Shown here: positions 33,337 through 42,083 of the stretch, in pieces | Layout of the letters: the number at the start of each line of letters is the position of its first letter | How positions within the stretch are numbered: the first letter of the stretch is position 1 | Source of the DNA: Amycolatopsis sp. A133 | GTDB taxonomy: Bacteria > Actinomycetota > Actinomycetes > Mycobacteriales > Pseudonocardiaceae | Reading direction: 5' to 3' | Assembly: GCF_031082405.1 (NCBI RefSeq) | Contig: NZ_JAVHJU010000025.1 | Coordinates: forward strand, 248,001-312,000 | DNA: 64,000 bases | Made by a program: the position numbers and the translations under genes | The notes under the pieces: generated by a model | What the model was told of the DNA's origin: nothing | Seen by the model: the letters and a program-made list of their open reading frames with translations, nothing else | Database searches by the model: none

Positions 33337-33528
33337 TGTTCTCGCCTCCCCGATCTTCTTCACCGTTGTGGGTGCCCACGTTAGAACGGCGCGTCGGCTT
33401 GACGTGCGAGGCGCGCCGAGTCCGCGTCGAACTGCCCACTGTTCATTTTGCGTCTTCCGCATGCTTCCTCAGGCAGGTCAGCGGCAAAGGGGTGACACGC
33501 CGGGCACCCAAAGTCACGATCGAGTGGA

Positions 33529-34680
33529 TCAAGAAGGCGGCAGCCGGACCGTCACGGTGAGTCCGCCGCGCCGGCCGGGCTGGGCTTCGGCGTAGCCGCC
33601 GTGGGCCTGGGTGACCGAGCGGACGATCGACAGCCCCAAGCCCGCGTTCCGCGTGTCCCCCGTCCGCTCCGCGCCGCCCAGCCGGCGGAACGGCTCGAAC
33701 AGCGTCGGCACCGCTTCGGGCGGCACCACCGGTCCCGAATTCCGCACCTCCAGCGCCGGATCCCCGCGCACCTCGACGTACACCCAACCGCCGGAGGCGT
33801 TGTACGTGATCGCGTTGACCACCAGGTTCGTCACCAGCCGCTCCAGCAGCACCGGGTCGCCCGCCACCGTCCGGGGCCGCAGCCGGGTCTCGACCGTCAC
33901 GCCGGCCGAAGCGGCTTGGGCAGAAGTCGCCCGCACCACCGACGCGACGACCTCGTCGAGGCGCACCGGCGTGCGCGCGTGCAGCCCGCGGTCGCTGCGG
34001 GCCAGTACCAGCAGGCCCTCGATCATCCGCTCGCTGCGCTCGTTGGTGTGGAGCAGGTGCGTGCCGAGCTTCTTCAGCTCCGGGGGGACCTCGGGGTCGG
34101 CCATCGCGACCTCGATCAGCGTCCGCTGCACCGCCAGTGGCGTCCTGAGCTCGTGGGACGCGTTCGCGACGAACCGCTTCTGGCTGTCGAACGACTCCGC
34201 GAGCCGGTCGAGCATGCCGTCGAACGTGTCCGCCAGCTCCTTCAGCTCGTCCGGGGGTCCTTCGAGGTTGATCCGCCGGTCGAGCTTGCCCGCCTCCAGC
34301 CGGCGCGCGGCCGAGGTGATGTCGTGCAGCGGCCGCAGCGCGCGGCCCGCCATCAGCCAGCCGAACAGCACCGCCAGCGCCGCCGTCACCACCAGCGCGA
34401 TCGCCGAGCCGACCAGCAACGTCGACAGCGTCGAGGAGCGGTACTCGTCGAGCGAGCCGCTGAGCAGCCGCACCGCGACACCCGGAGACCCGATGGCCGT
34501 GGTGCCCTGGACGCCGTAGACCGCATCGGCCGAGCCGATCGTCGTCAGGGCGGCGCGGGTCGGGTCCGGCAACGTGCTCTGCACCAGCAGGTAGTTGATG
34601 ACGACCAGGACCAGCCCGGCGAGCAGGAACAACGCGCCGTACCAGGCTGTGAGCTTCGTCCGGACGGACAGGCCGTTCAC
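33529..34680 (-). CDS. Membrane sensor histidine kinase
   Basis: 383 residues from GTG 34680. Helices near residues 12-34 and 86-108 flank a short extracytoplasmic loop of about 50 residues. HAMP follows at about 110-160 (LMAGRALRPLHDITSAARRL). The HisKA phosphoacceptor is H176 in NASHELRTPLAVQ. The HATPase N-box is LVTNLVVNAITYNA and the G-box is RNAGLGLSIVRSV. Its start overlaps the regulator stop by 4 bp. The pair diverges from a lipoprotein/efflux operon that it may control. Confidence 0.92.
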   Translation of the reverse strand: MNGLSVRTKLTAWYGALFLLAGLVLVVINYLLVQSTLPDPTRAALTTIGSADAVYGVQGTTAIGSPGVAVRLLSGSLDEYRSSTLSTLLVGSAIALVVTAALAVLFGWLMAGRALRPLHDITSAARRLEAGKLDRRINLEGPPDELKELADTFDGMLDRLAESFDSQKRFVANASHELRTPLAVQRTLIEVAMADPEVPPELKKLGTHLLHTNERSERMIEGLLVLARSDRGLHARTPVRLDEVVASVVRATSAQAASAGVTVETRLRPRTVAGDPVLLERLVTNLVVNAITYNASGGWVYVEVRGDPALEVRNSGPVVPPEAVPTLFEPFRRLGGAERTGDTRNAGLGLSIVRSVTQAHGGYAEAQPGRRGGLTVTVRLPPS

Positions 34681-35339
34681 GGCGTGCCGAACCGGTAACC
34701 GGCGCCCGGCACGGTCTCGATCACCGGCGGGTCGCCCAGCTTGCGCCGCAGCGTCATCACCGCGACGCGCACCGCGTTGGTGAACGGGTCCGCGTGCTCG
34801 TCCCACGCCTTTTCCAGCAGGTCCTCGGCGCTGACCACGGTCCCCTCGGCCCGCATGAGCACCTCGAGCACGGCGAACTCCTTCGGCGAGAGCAGCAGGA
34901 ACCGGCCATCGCGCGCGGCCTGGTGCCGCGGCAGGTCGAGCACGACGCCGTCGCGTTCCAGCACCGGCGGCAACGCGGGCCGCGCGCGCCGCGACAGCGC
35001 CTGGACCCGGGCGACCAGTTCGGCGAACGCGAACGGTTTTGTCAGGTAGTCGTCGGCGCCGAGGCCCAGGCCGGCGACCCGGTCGGTGACGTCGGCGGCC
35101 GCGGTCAGCATCAGCACCCGCGCCTCCCCGCCCGCACGGACCACCGCGGCGCAGACGTCGTCGCCGTGCACCTTCGGCAGGTCGCGGTCGAGCACCACGA
35201 CGTCGTAGCCGTGCACGCCGACGCGTTCCATCGCCTGCTCGCCGTCGTAACAGACGTCGACGGCCATCGAAAAGCGCCGCAGCCCCTCCGCGACCGAGTC
35301 GGCCAGCAACCGCTCGTCCTCCACCACCAGCACCCGCAC
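34677..35339 (-). CDS. OmpR-type response regulator
   Basis: 220 residues from GTG 35339. In the receiver domain the acidic pair is E8/D9 (VVEDERLL), the phospho-acceptor D51 (VVLDRDLP), the Thr near residue 79 (MLTAAAD) and K101 (LTKPFAF). The C-terminal winged helix covers about 125-220 (LLLSPKEFAVLEVL, then GAGYRFGTP). It is translationally coupled to the kinase. The 112-bp divergent gap to the lipoprotein gene is the obvious place for its operator. Confidence 0.93.
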   Translation of the reverse strand: MRVLVVEDERLLADSVAEGLRRFSMAVDVCYDGEQAMERVGVHGYDVVVLDRDLPKVHGDDVCAAVVRAGGEARVLMLTAAADVTDRVAGLGLGADDYLTKPFAFAELVARVQALSRRARPALPPVLERDGVVLDLPRHQAARDGRFLLLSPKEFAVLEVLMRAEGTVVSAEDLLEKAWDEHADPFTNAVRVAVMTLRRKLGDPPVIETVPGAGYRFGTP

Positions 35340-35451
35340 CGGCCCAGTCTGCGCAGGGAGGCCATAAGGACCGCATAAGCGACGTCGCTTAGCGCGCCCG
35401 AACGCCCCGATCCGTAGACCTGGCTCCCATCCGGACGAAAGGAATCGAGCC

Positions 35452-35991
35452 ATGCGGACACGGATCGCCGTCGCGGCACTCGGCACGGCCCTGCTGCTCG
35501 GCGGCTGCGGCGCGAAAGCCGACGACGGGTCGAAGGTCGCTTCGATCTCGACGCCGCCGCGGACCGGCGGCCCCGCCGCCGCCGACAACAGCGGCAAGAG
35601 CGACGAGGACAAGATGCGCGACTTCGCCAAGTGCATGCGCGAGCACGGCGTCGACATGCCCGACCCGAAGCCGGCGGGCGACGGCAAGGGGATGTCGATC
35701 GCGATCCAGGGCGACGGGGCCGACCACGGGAAGGTCGACGCCGCGCAGAACGCGTGCAAGCACCTGATGCCCAACGGCGGGGAGATGAAGCCGCCGAGCG
35801 CCGAGGAACTCGACAAGATGCGCAAGCAGGCCAAGTGCATGCGGGAGCACGGCGTCGACATGCCGGACCCCGACCCGACCGGCAAGGGCGCCACGCGGAT
35901 CGGCGGGCCGGGCGACGACCCGAAGAAGTTCGAGGAAGCCGCGAAGGCGTGCGGCTTGGGCATGTCGGTCCACTCCGAGGCCGCCAAGTGA
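35452..35991 (+). CDS. Lipoprotein with duplicated CMREHGVDMPDP motif
   Basis: 179 residues. The signal peptide ends in a lipobox LGGC (C19). Two tandem modules each contain KCMREHGVDMPDP (residues 60-72 and 128-140), followed about 40 residues later by another Cys (AACKHLMP-like C102 and AKACGLG C167). A disulfide or metal site in each half is possible. It is first in an operon with a MacA-like periplasmic protein and an ABC ATPase and permease, and its stop overlaps the next GTG. Similar CMRxHG proteins accompany such efflux operons in actinobacteria. A substrate- or stress-sensing role is inferred. Confidence 0.82.
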   Translation: MRTRIAVAALGTALLLGGCGAKADDGSKVASISTPPRTGGPAAADNSGKSDEDKMRDFAKCMREHGVDMPDPKPAGDGKGMSIAIQGDGADHGKVDAAQNACKHLMPNGGEMKPPSAEELDKMRKQAKCMREHGVDMPDPDPTGKGATRIGGPGDDPKKFEEAAKACGLGMSVHSEAAK

Positions 35992-37079
35992 ACGACGTGA
36001 CCCACCTCAAGCCCCGCCGCCGCAGGACGCGCTGGTTCGTCGCGGCCGCCGTCCTGGTCGTGGTGCTGGGCACCAGCTCCGTCGTGATCCTGACGCGGGT
36101 GTCGAGCGCGACGCCCGTCAAGGAGGCCGCGCCGCCCGCGGCCGAGACGGCGGAGGTGGTCAAGACGGACCTGAGCGAAGAAGAAGAGGCCGACGGCACC
36201 CTCGGCTACGGCGACGAGTCGGCCGTCGGCGGCCGCAAGCCCGGCACGATCACGTCGCTGCCGGCCGCCGGGGCCACCCTGACCCGCTGCAAGCCGGTGT
36301 ACGGAGTGGACGCGAAGCCGGTGCCGCTGTTCTACGGCACCCTGCCGTTCTACCGCGACCTCGCCGCCGGCGTGGACGACGGCGCGGACGTCAAGCAGCT
36401 GGAGGAGAACCTCAAGGCGTGCGGCTTCGGCGGGTTCGGCACGCCGGACAAGAAGTTCACCTCGGCGACGGCGGCCGCGCTGAAGAAGTGGCAGAAGTCC
36501 CTGGGGCTGGAGCAGACCGGCGCGTTCGGCCAGGGCGACGTCGTGCTGGCCGCGGGCGAACTGCGGGTTTCGGCCGTCCAGGCCAAGCTCGGTTCGCCCG
36601 CGCAGGGCGAGGTGCTCAAGACGACCGGCACCGTCCGATCGGTGCAGGTGAAGCTCGACGCGGCCAAGCAGGGGCTGGCCCAGCAAGGCGCGAAGGCGTC
36701 CGTGACGATCAACGGGAAGACGACGGCGGGCACGATCACCGACGTCGGGCGGACCGCCGTCGAAGGCAAGGACGCGGCGGGCCAGGACGACGGCAAGCCC
36801 AAGATCACCGTGACCGTCGGGCTCGACGACGCGGCCGCGGCCGGCAGCCTCGACTCGGCTCCGGCGACCGTCCGGTTCACCAAGGACGTCCGCCAGGGCG
36901 TGCTCGCGGTCCCGGTCGGCGCGCTGCTCGCGCTCGCCGAAGGCGGGTACGCCGTCGAGGTCGACGAGAACGGCCAACGCCGGCTGATCGCCGTCCGAAC
37001 CGGACTGTTCAGCGGGGGCAAGGTCGAGGTCACCGGCACCGGCCTGGCCGCGGGCATGCGGGTGGTGACGACGTCGTGA
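35988..37079 (+). CDS. MacA/HlyD-like adaptor with peptidoglycan-binding domain
   Basis: 363 residues from GTG 35988, in a 4-bp overlap. An N-terminal membrane anchor (RWFVAAAVLVVVLGTSSVVI) is followed by an acidic linker. A PG_binding_1 module follows at about 125-180 (ADVKQLEENLKACGFGGFGT, then TSATAAALKKWQKSLGLEQTG). The C-terminal half is beta-rich with membrane-fusion-protein features (VRQGVLAVPVGALLALAEG, ending GLAAGMRVVTTS). It probably connects the ABC exporter to the cell wall. It is coupled to the ATPase gene by overlapping stop and start. Confidence 0.85.
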   Translation: MNDVTHLKPRRRRTRWFVAAAVLVVVLGTSSVVILTRVSSATPVKEAAPPAAETAEVVKTDLSEEEEADGTLGYGDESAVGGRKPGTITSLPAAGATLTRCKPVYGVDAKPVPLFYGTLPFYRDLAAGVDDGADVKQLEENLKACGFGGFGTPDKKFTSATAAALKKWQKSLGLEQTGAFGQGDVVLAAGELRVSAVQAKLGSPAQGEVLKTTGTVRSVQVKLDAAKQGLAQQGAKASVTINGKTTAGTITDVGRTAVEGKDAAGQDDGKPKITVTVGLDDAAAAGSLDSAPATVRFTKDVRQGVLAVPVGALLALAEGGYAVEVDENGQRRLIAVRTGLFSGGKVEVTGTGLAAGMRVVTTS

Positions 37080-37762
37080 CGCCCGTGCTGCGCGTGCACG
37101 AGGTCACGCGCACCTACCCCGGCGGGGTCGCCGCCCTCGACGGCGTCTCGCTCGCGCTGGAAGACGGCGAGATGGTGGCGATCGTCGGGCCGTCCGGGTC
37201 CGGCAAGTCCACCCTGCTGCACCTGATGGGCACGCTCGACCGGCCGTCGTCGGGCCGGGTGGAGCTGCGCGGCCACGACGTCGCCGCACTGCCCGACCGC
37301 AAGGTCTCGGCGCTGCGCTCGCGCTGGATCGGGTTCGTGTTCCAGCAGTTCTTCCTCGACGAAGGGATGAGTGCGGTGGACAACGTGTGCACCGGCCTGC
37401 TCTACGCCGGGGTGCCCCGGCGACGGCGGCGCGCGCGGGCGCTGGCGGCGCTCGACCGGGTCAAGCTCGGGCACCGGGCGTGGCACCGCCCGGGTGAGCT
37501 CTCCGGCGGTGAACGCCAGCGCGTCGCCATCGCCAGGGCCGTGGTCAACGACCCGGCGATCCTGCTGGCCGACGAGCCGACCGGCAACCTCGACACCGGC
37601 ACCGGCGCGTCCGTGCTCGCGCTGCTCGGCGAGCTGTCCACCGGCGGCACCACGATCGTCGTGATCACCCACGACCGGGAGATCGCCGCGGGCATGCCCC
37701 GCCGGATCGAGCTGCTCGACGGGCGCCTGCGGCTGGACACCGGCCTGGTGGGTGCGCGATGA
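37076..37762 (+). CDS. ABC transporter ATPase, MacB/LolD class
   Basis: 228 residues from GTG 37076. Walker A is GPSGSGKST, the Q-loop VFQQFFL, the signature LSGGERQR, Walker B AILLADEPTGNLD, and the H-loop VVITHDREI. The TGNLD box is typical of the MacB/LolD/FtsE subclass that works with FtsX-type permeases. It sits between the adaptor and permease genes with 4-bp overlaps on both sides. Confidence 0.95.
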   Translation: MTPVLRVHEVTRTYPGGVAALDGVSLALEDGEMVAIVGPSGSGKSTLLHLMGTLDRPSSGRVELRGHDVAALPDRKVSALRSRWIGFVFQQFFLDEGMSAVDNVCTGLLYAGVPRRRRRARALAALDRVKLGHRAWHRPGELSGGERQRVAIARAVVNDPAILLADEPTGNLDTGTGASVLALLGELSTGGTTIVVITHDREIAAGMPRRIELLDGRLRLDTGLVGAR

Positions 37763-38964
37763 CCCTGGTGCAGCTGCCGGAGCCGGCCCGCCTGAAGCCA
37801 CCGGACGTCGTCGCGCTCGGCGCCCACGGCATGCGCACGCGGCCGGTGCGCGCGGTGCTTTCCGCGCTGGGCATCGCGATCGGCGTCGCCGCGATGGTGG
37901 CGGTGCTGGCGATCCCGGCGTCCGGCGCGCAGGCCCTGCACGACCGGCTCGCCGCGCTCGGCCCCAACCTGCTGACGGCCGGGCCGGGGCAGACGCTGTT
38001 CGGTGACGACGCGACGCTGCCGGACGACGCGGTCGCGATGGCGCGGCGGATCGGGCCGGTGCAGGCGGCGGCCGGCACCGGGACGACGTCGGCGAGCGTC
38101 CGCCGCAGCGACAAGATCGCGCCGGACGACACGTCCGGGCTGGCCGTGTACGCGGCGCGGCCGGACCTGCTCGGCGTGCTGGGCGGCAAGGTCCGGGCCG
38201 GGGCTTTTTTGGCGGCGGGCAACCGGGACTACCCGGTGACGGTGCTCGGTTCCCAGGCCGCGGCCCGGTTGGGCATCGACCACGTCGACCCGGCGCGGCC
38301 GCCGCAGGTGCTGATCGGGACGCAGTGGTTCACGGTGGTGGGCATCCTCGCGCCGATGCCGCTCGCCCCGGAGATCGAGCGCTCGGCGCTGGTCGGCTGG
38401 GACGTCGCGAAGCGGCTGCTCGGGTTCGACGGTCATCCGTCCACTGTGTACGTGCGGGCGGAGGAGTCCCAAGTGGACGGTGTGCGGTCGGTGCTGGCCG
38501 CGACGCTGAACCCGCAGGCACCGAACGAGGTCCAGGTGCGCCGCCCGTCGGACGCCCTGGCCGCGCAGAAGCTGACGGACACGACGTACAGCGCGCTGTT
38601 CCTCGGGCTCGGCGGGGTGGCGTTGCTGGTCGGTGGGGTCGGGGTGGCGAACACGATGGTGATTTCGGTGCTGGAGCGGCGGCGCGAGATCGGCCTGCGC
38701 CGCGCGCTCGGGGCGACGAAACGGCAGATCCGCGGGCAGTTCCTGGCCGAGTCGGTGCTGTTGTCCGGGTTCGGCGGGCTGGCGGGGGTGCTGGCCGGGG
38801 TGCTGGTGACGGCGGGCTACGCGCTGAGCCAGGGGTGGCCCGCGGTCCTGCCGTCGGCGGCGCTGGCGGGCGGAGTGGGGGTCGCGGCACTGGTCGGAGC
38901 GGTGGCGGGGGCCTATCCGGCGGTGCGGGCGGCACGGCTCGCGCCGACGCGGGCGCTGGCCTGA
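37759..38964 (+). CDS. MacB-type ABC permease (FtsX fold)
   Basis: 401 residues. One N-terminal helix (AVLSALGIAIGVAAMVAVLAI) is followed by a large extracytoplasmic domain of about 215 residues (MacB periplasmic core type). Three C-terminal helices follow, with FLGLGGVALLVGGVGVANTM and the conserved loop ERRREIGLRRALGATKRQIR. Together with the adaptor, ATPase and lipoprotein it forms a MacAB-like exporter of peptides, antibiotics or lipids. A pair of GC-rich hairpins follows it. Confidence 0.92.
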   Translation: MTLVQLPEPARLKPPDVVALGAHGMRTRPVRAVLSALGIAIGVAAMVAVLAIPASGAQALHDRLAALGPNLLTAGPGQTLFGDDATLPDDAVAMARRIGPVQAAAGTGTTSASVRRSDKIAPDDTSGLAVYAARPDLLGVLGGKVRAGAFLAAGNRDYPVTVLGSQAAARLGIDHVDPARPPQVLIGTQWFTVVGILAPMPLAPEIERSALVGWDVAKRLLGFDGHPSTVYVRAEESQVDGVRSVLAATLNPQAPNEVQVRRPSDALAAQKLTDTTYSALFLGLGGVALLVGGVGVANTMVISVLERRREIGLRRALGATKRQIRGQFLAESVLLSGFGGLAGVLAGVLVTAGYALSQGWPAVLPSAALAGGVGVAALVGAVAGAYPAVRAARLAPTRALA

Positions 38965-39299
38965 GGGTGGTGCGGGCGGCGGCCTTCCGGGCCCGCCGCC
39001 CGCGCCGATGCCGGCCTGAGGGCCGCGGGTTTCGGGCCCCGCGGGTGCCGGCGGGTGGTGCGGGCGGCGGCTTTCCGGGTGCGCCGCCCGCACCCCACGC
39101 GGGGCGCTGGTCCGAGGAAGTGGTGCGAGCAGCGGATTCCAGACGGTCGGCGGTTGCCTGCGCGGGCACCGGTTCGAGGGGTGCACGGAGTGCCGGGTGG
39201 CGGGTTACGGCTCACCCGGCATTGCGCACGTTGGAAGGTCTCTTACCTGGTCGGTGGGGTGTTGGATGGGCGGGAGGGAGCCGATCGAAGGGCGGGGCC
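38965..39299. other. GC-rich intergenic region with duplicated hairpins
   Basis: About 335 bp without a gene. Two related hairpins are present: GCGGGCGGCGG paired with CCGCCGCCCGC (38972-39003) and GGTGCGGGCGGCG paired with CGCCGCCCGCACC (39057-39094). Their loops are similar (CCTTCCGGG, CTTTCCGGG), so one is a duplicate of the other. They likely terminate the exporter operon. The remaining 200 bp before the amidohydrolase show no clear promoter. Confidence 0.6.
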
Positions 39300-40826
39300 G
39301 TGTTGCGGGTCGAGGCGAACCGGCGAGATTTCCTGCGGTGGCTGACGACGGCCGGAGCGGGGCTCGCCGCCGCCGGGGTCGCTCCCGCTGTCTTCGCGCA
39401 GGAAGCCGCGGCCGCCGGCCGCGAGGTGGTCGTGGTGACCGGGGCGACCGTCGTCGACGGCACCGATGGGCCGGCCCGGCCGGGCTCCGCCGTCGTGCTG
39501 GTCGGCGACCGGATCGCCTGGGTCGGGCCCGCCGCCGAGGTGCCGCGCTGCGGGAGCGCCCGGGTCGTCGACGGCCGCGGCCGCTACCTCGTGCCCGGCC
39601 TGTGGGACATGCACGCCCACGGCATCGACTACGAAGACCTGTGGCCGCCGCTGTTCCTGGCCAACGGCGTCACCGGCATCCGCGAAATGCAGGGGTACGA
39701 AGAAAACCGCGTGACCCGCGACAAGATCGCCTGCGGGGAGCTGCTCGGCCCGCGGGTCGTGCTGGCCAGCGCGATCATCGACGGCCCGGTGTCCCTGCTC
39801 GGCCCGCCGGTCACCAAGGTCGCGGACGCCGGGGAGGCGCGGACCGCGGTCCGGACCGCCGTCGCCCAGCGCTCGGACTTCGTCAAGGTGTACTTCTACC
39901 TGCCGAAGGACGCGTTCGCCGCGATCGCCGACGAGTGCCGGCGCCACGGCCTGCCGTTCGCCGGGCACTGGCCCTACCGGCTCCGCCAGCTCGACGCCGC
40001 CCGGGCCGGGCAGCGCAGCTTCGAGCACAACTTCGGGCTGCCGGTCGCCACGTCGAGCCGCCGGGACGAGTTCCTCGCCCGGCTCGACGCGACGCCGTTC
40101 GACCCGAAGGTCCCACGCGACTTCTTCAACCTGGCCCGCGAACTCGACCGGCAGGCCGCGCAGGCCTACGACCCGGCCACGGCGGCCCGCCACTTCGCGG
40201 GTCTCAACGCCTGCGGCAGCTGGCTGACCCCGACCTTCGCGGTCAACCGGGTCATCTCGCGGCCCGCCGACGCGTTCGCGCACGACCCGCGCCTCAAGTA
40301 CGTCTCGCCGGACATCCGCGCCCTCTGGGCCGACCGGCTGCCGCTGTTCTCCCCGGCCACGCCGGAGCAGATCGCCCAGCAGGAGGCCTACTTCCAGGCG
40401 CAGCTGCAGCTCGTCGGCGAGGCGCACCGGGCCGGCGTCGGGATCCTCGGCGGGACCGACTGCCAGAACCCGTACGTCTTCCCGGGGTTCAGCCTGCACG
40501 ACGAGCTCGACTTCCTGGTCGCGGCCGGGCTCGGCCCGCGCCGGGCGCTGCAGACGGTGACCCGGGACGCGGCCGCGTTCCTCGGCCGGGCGGACACCGC
40601 CGGGACGATCACCCCCGGCAAGGTCGCCGACCTGGTGCTCCTCGACGCCGACCCGCTCGCCGACATCCGCGCGGTCCGGCGGATCGACACCGTCGTCACC
40701 GCGGGCCGTGTCCTCGGCCGGGCCGCGCTCGACCGGATGCTCGCCGACGCCGAGGCCGCGGCGAACCAGCCGGTCGACGCGGCGAACGCCAGGTCAGTGC
40801 GCTTGCCGGTGCACGGCTGCTGCTGA
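39300..40826 (+). CDS. Exported amidohydrolase (Tat-type signal)
   Basis: 508 residues from GTG 39300. The N-terminus reads NRRDFLRWLTTAGAGLAAAG, a twin-arginine signal, with likely cleavage after VFAQEAAAA. The amidohydrolase beta-barrel carries GLWDMHAHG (the first metal-binding His pair), a probable Lys ligand in SDFVKVYFY, GHWPYRL and FEHNFGL (His ligands), and GILGGTDCQN (Asp). The C-terminus has GKVADLVLLDADPL. It resembles imidazolonepropionase/prolidase-like hydrolases. The substrate is unknown; folded export by Tat suits a metalloenzyme. Confidence 0.85.
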   Translation: MLRVEANRRDFLRWLTTAGAGLAAAGVAPAVFAQEAAAAGREVVVVTGATVVDGTDGPARPGSAVVLVGDRIAWVGPAAEVPRCGSARVVDGRGRYLVPGLWDMHAHGIDYEDLWPPLFLANGVTGIREMQGYEENRVTRDKIACGELLGPRVVLASAIIDGPVSLLGPPVTKVADAGEARTAVRTAVAQRSDFVKVYFYLPKDAFAAIADECRRHGLPFAGHWPYRLRQLDAARAGQRSFEHNFGLPVATSSRRDEFLARLDATPFDPKVPRDFFNLARELDRQAAQAYDPATAARHFAGLNACGSWLTPTFAVNRVISRPADAFAHDPRLKYVSPDIRALWADRLPLFSPATPEQIAQQEAYFQAQLQLVGEAHRAGVGILGGTDCQNPYVFPGFSLHDELDFLVAAGLGPRRALQTVTRDAAAFLGRADTAGTITPGKVADLVLLDADPLADIRAVRRIDTVVTAGRVLGRAALDRMLADAEAAANQPVDAANARSVRLPVHGCC

Positions 40827-40874
40827 GCGCCGGGTAATCTCGGCCGGTCGAAGACCTGGTTCGAGGGGGACGCG

Positions 40875-42083
40875 TTGCTGCTGACTGGGCGGAAGCCGGC
40901 GTGGTCTCTCTTGGTGCTCGAGGTCGCCGCCGTCGTCCTCGTCCTCGTGCTGAAGCGGTTCGACGGCCTCGACCTGGAGGTCTACCTGGGCGGCGCAAAA
41001 GCGCTGGCCGAGCAGGGCTCGCCGTACGACGCCTGGGTGCCGACCACGCACCAGATCCTCTTGCCGTTCACCTACACGCCGTTCGCCGCCGCGGTGTTCC
41101 TGCCCGGGACGCTGCTGCCGTTCACGGTGACGATGAAGCTGGTCAGCATCGCGTCGATCCTCGCGACCGGCGTCGTCGCCTACCTCTACGTCGCGACGCT
41201 CAACGGCTCGCTGACCGACGCCACGAAGGTCCGCGGCCGGGCGGTCGCCGCGCTGGTCGCCATCGGCGCGCAGCTCGCCGGCGCCCTGCTCGAGCCGGTG
41301 CGCTCGACGCTGGGCTTCGGCCAGATCAACGCGCTGCTCATGGTGCTGGTGGTGCTCGACGTCCTGCTGCCCGGCGAGCGGAAGCGGACGAAGGGCCTGC
41401 TGATCGGCGTGGCCGCGGCGATCAAGCTGACGCCGGCCGTGTTCGTCGTGTACTTCCTGTTCCGCCGCGACTTCCGCTCGGCCGCGCGGGTGGTCGCCGG
41501 GTTCGTGGTGGCCGGGGCACTGCTGTGGCTGGTCCGGCCGTCGGCGTCCGTCACGTACTGGACCAAGCTCGTCTTCGACGCGGGCCGCATCGGCGGCGTC
41601 GACTACGTCGGCAACCAGTCGCTGCACGGCCTGACCGTGCGCGCAGGACTGCCGGAGTTCGGGTGGGTGCTGGCGGCATTGGCGGTGATGGCCCTGGTCG
41701 CGGTGATCATCGCGCGCGCCGAGCCGGTGCTCGGGCTCACCGCCTGTGCGCTCGGCGGGCTGCTGGTTTCGCCGATCTCTTGGACCCACCACTGGACGTG
41801 GTGCGTGCCGGTCCTCGTCCTCGCCGGGTGGTACGCGTGGCGCTTCGACCGGGCGGTCCGGTGGGTGGCGGCCGCGGTTGTCGTCGCGGGACTGGTGTTG
41901 TTCATCGCCGGCCCGATGTGGTTCGCCCCGCGCCCGGCGCCGTCCGCGGGCTGGTGGCTCGCTACCGAGTCCTACGAACTGTTCGGCCTGCTTCTGCTGG
42001 TCGCCGCCGCCTACGCGGCCCGGCGACTGAACAGGGCGACCTTGCCCGCCACGGCGGGCAAGGTCGTCCACCAGGTCAGCTGA
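40875..42083 (+). CDS. GT87 (DUF2029) polyprenol-phosphate-mannose alpha-1,2-mannosyltransferase-like
   Basis: 402 residues from TTG 40875, with GAGGGGGA upstream. About ten membrane segments are visible. The family's catalytic Asp lies early in the first loop, in FDGLDLEVYLGGAKAL. LGFGQINALLMVLVVLDV and GVAAAIKLTPAVFVVYFLF are typical of GT87 enzymes such as PimE. It should move mannose from a lipid carrier to a glycolipid at the outer face of the membrane. The end of the gene carries a perfect 14-bp hairpin and overlaps serC by 8 bp. Confidence 0.87.
   Translation: MLLTGRKPAWSLLVLEVAAVVLVLVLKRFDGLDLEVYLGGAKALAEQGSPYDAWVPTTHQILLPFTYTPFAAAVFLPGTLLPFTVTMKLVSIASILATGVVAYLYVATLNGSLTDATKVRGRAVAALVAIGAQLAGALLEPVRSTLGFGQINALLMVLVVLDVLLPGERKRTKGLLIGVAAAIKLTPAVFVVYFLFRRDFRSAARVVAGFVVAGALLWLVRPSASVTYWTKLVFDAGRIGGVDYVGNQSLHGLTVRAGLPEFGWVLAALAVMALVAVIIARAEPVLGLTACALGGLLVSPISWTHHWTWCVPVLVLAGWYAWRFDRAVRWVAAAVVVAGLVLFIAGPMWFAPRPAPSAGWWLATESYELFGLLLLVAAAYAARRLNRATLPATAGKVVHQVS
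42037..42066. terminator. Hairpin inside the 3' coding end, between converging genes
   Basis: CGACCTTGCCCGCC and its exact complement are separated by AC. It lies within the last codons of the mannosyltransferase gene and just past the serC stop, so it can terminate both transcripts. Confidence 0.7.
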
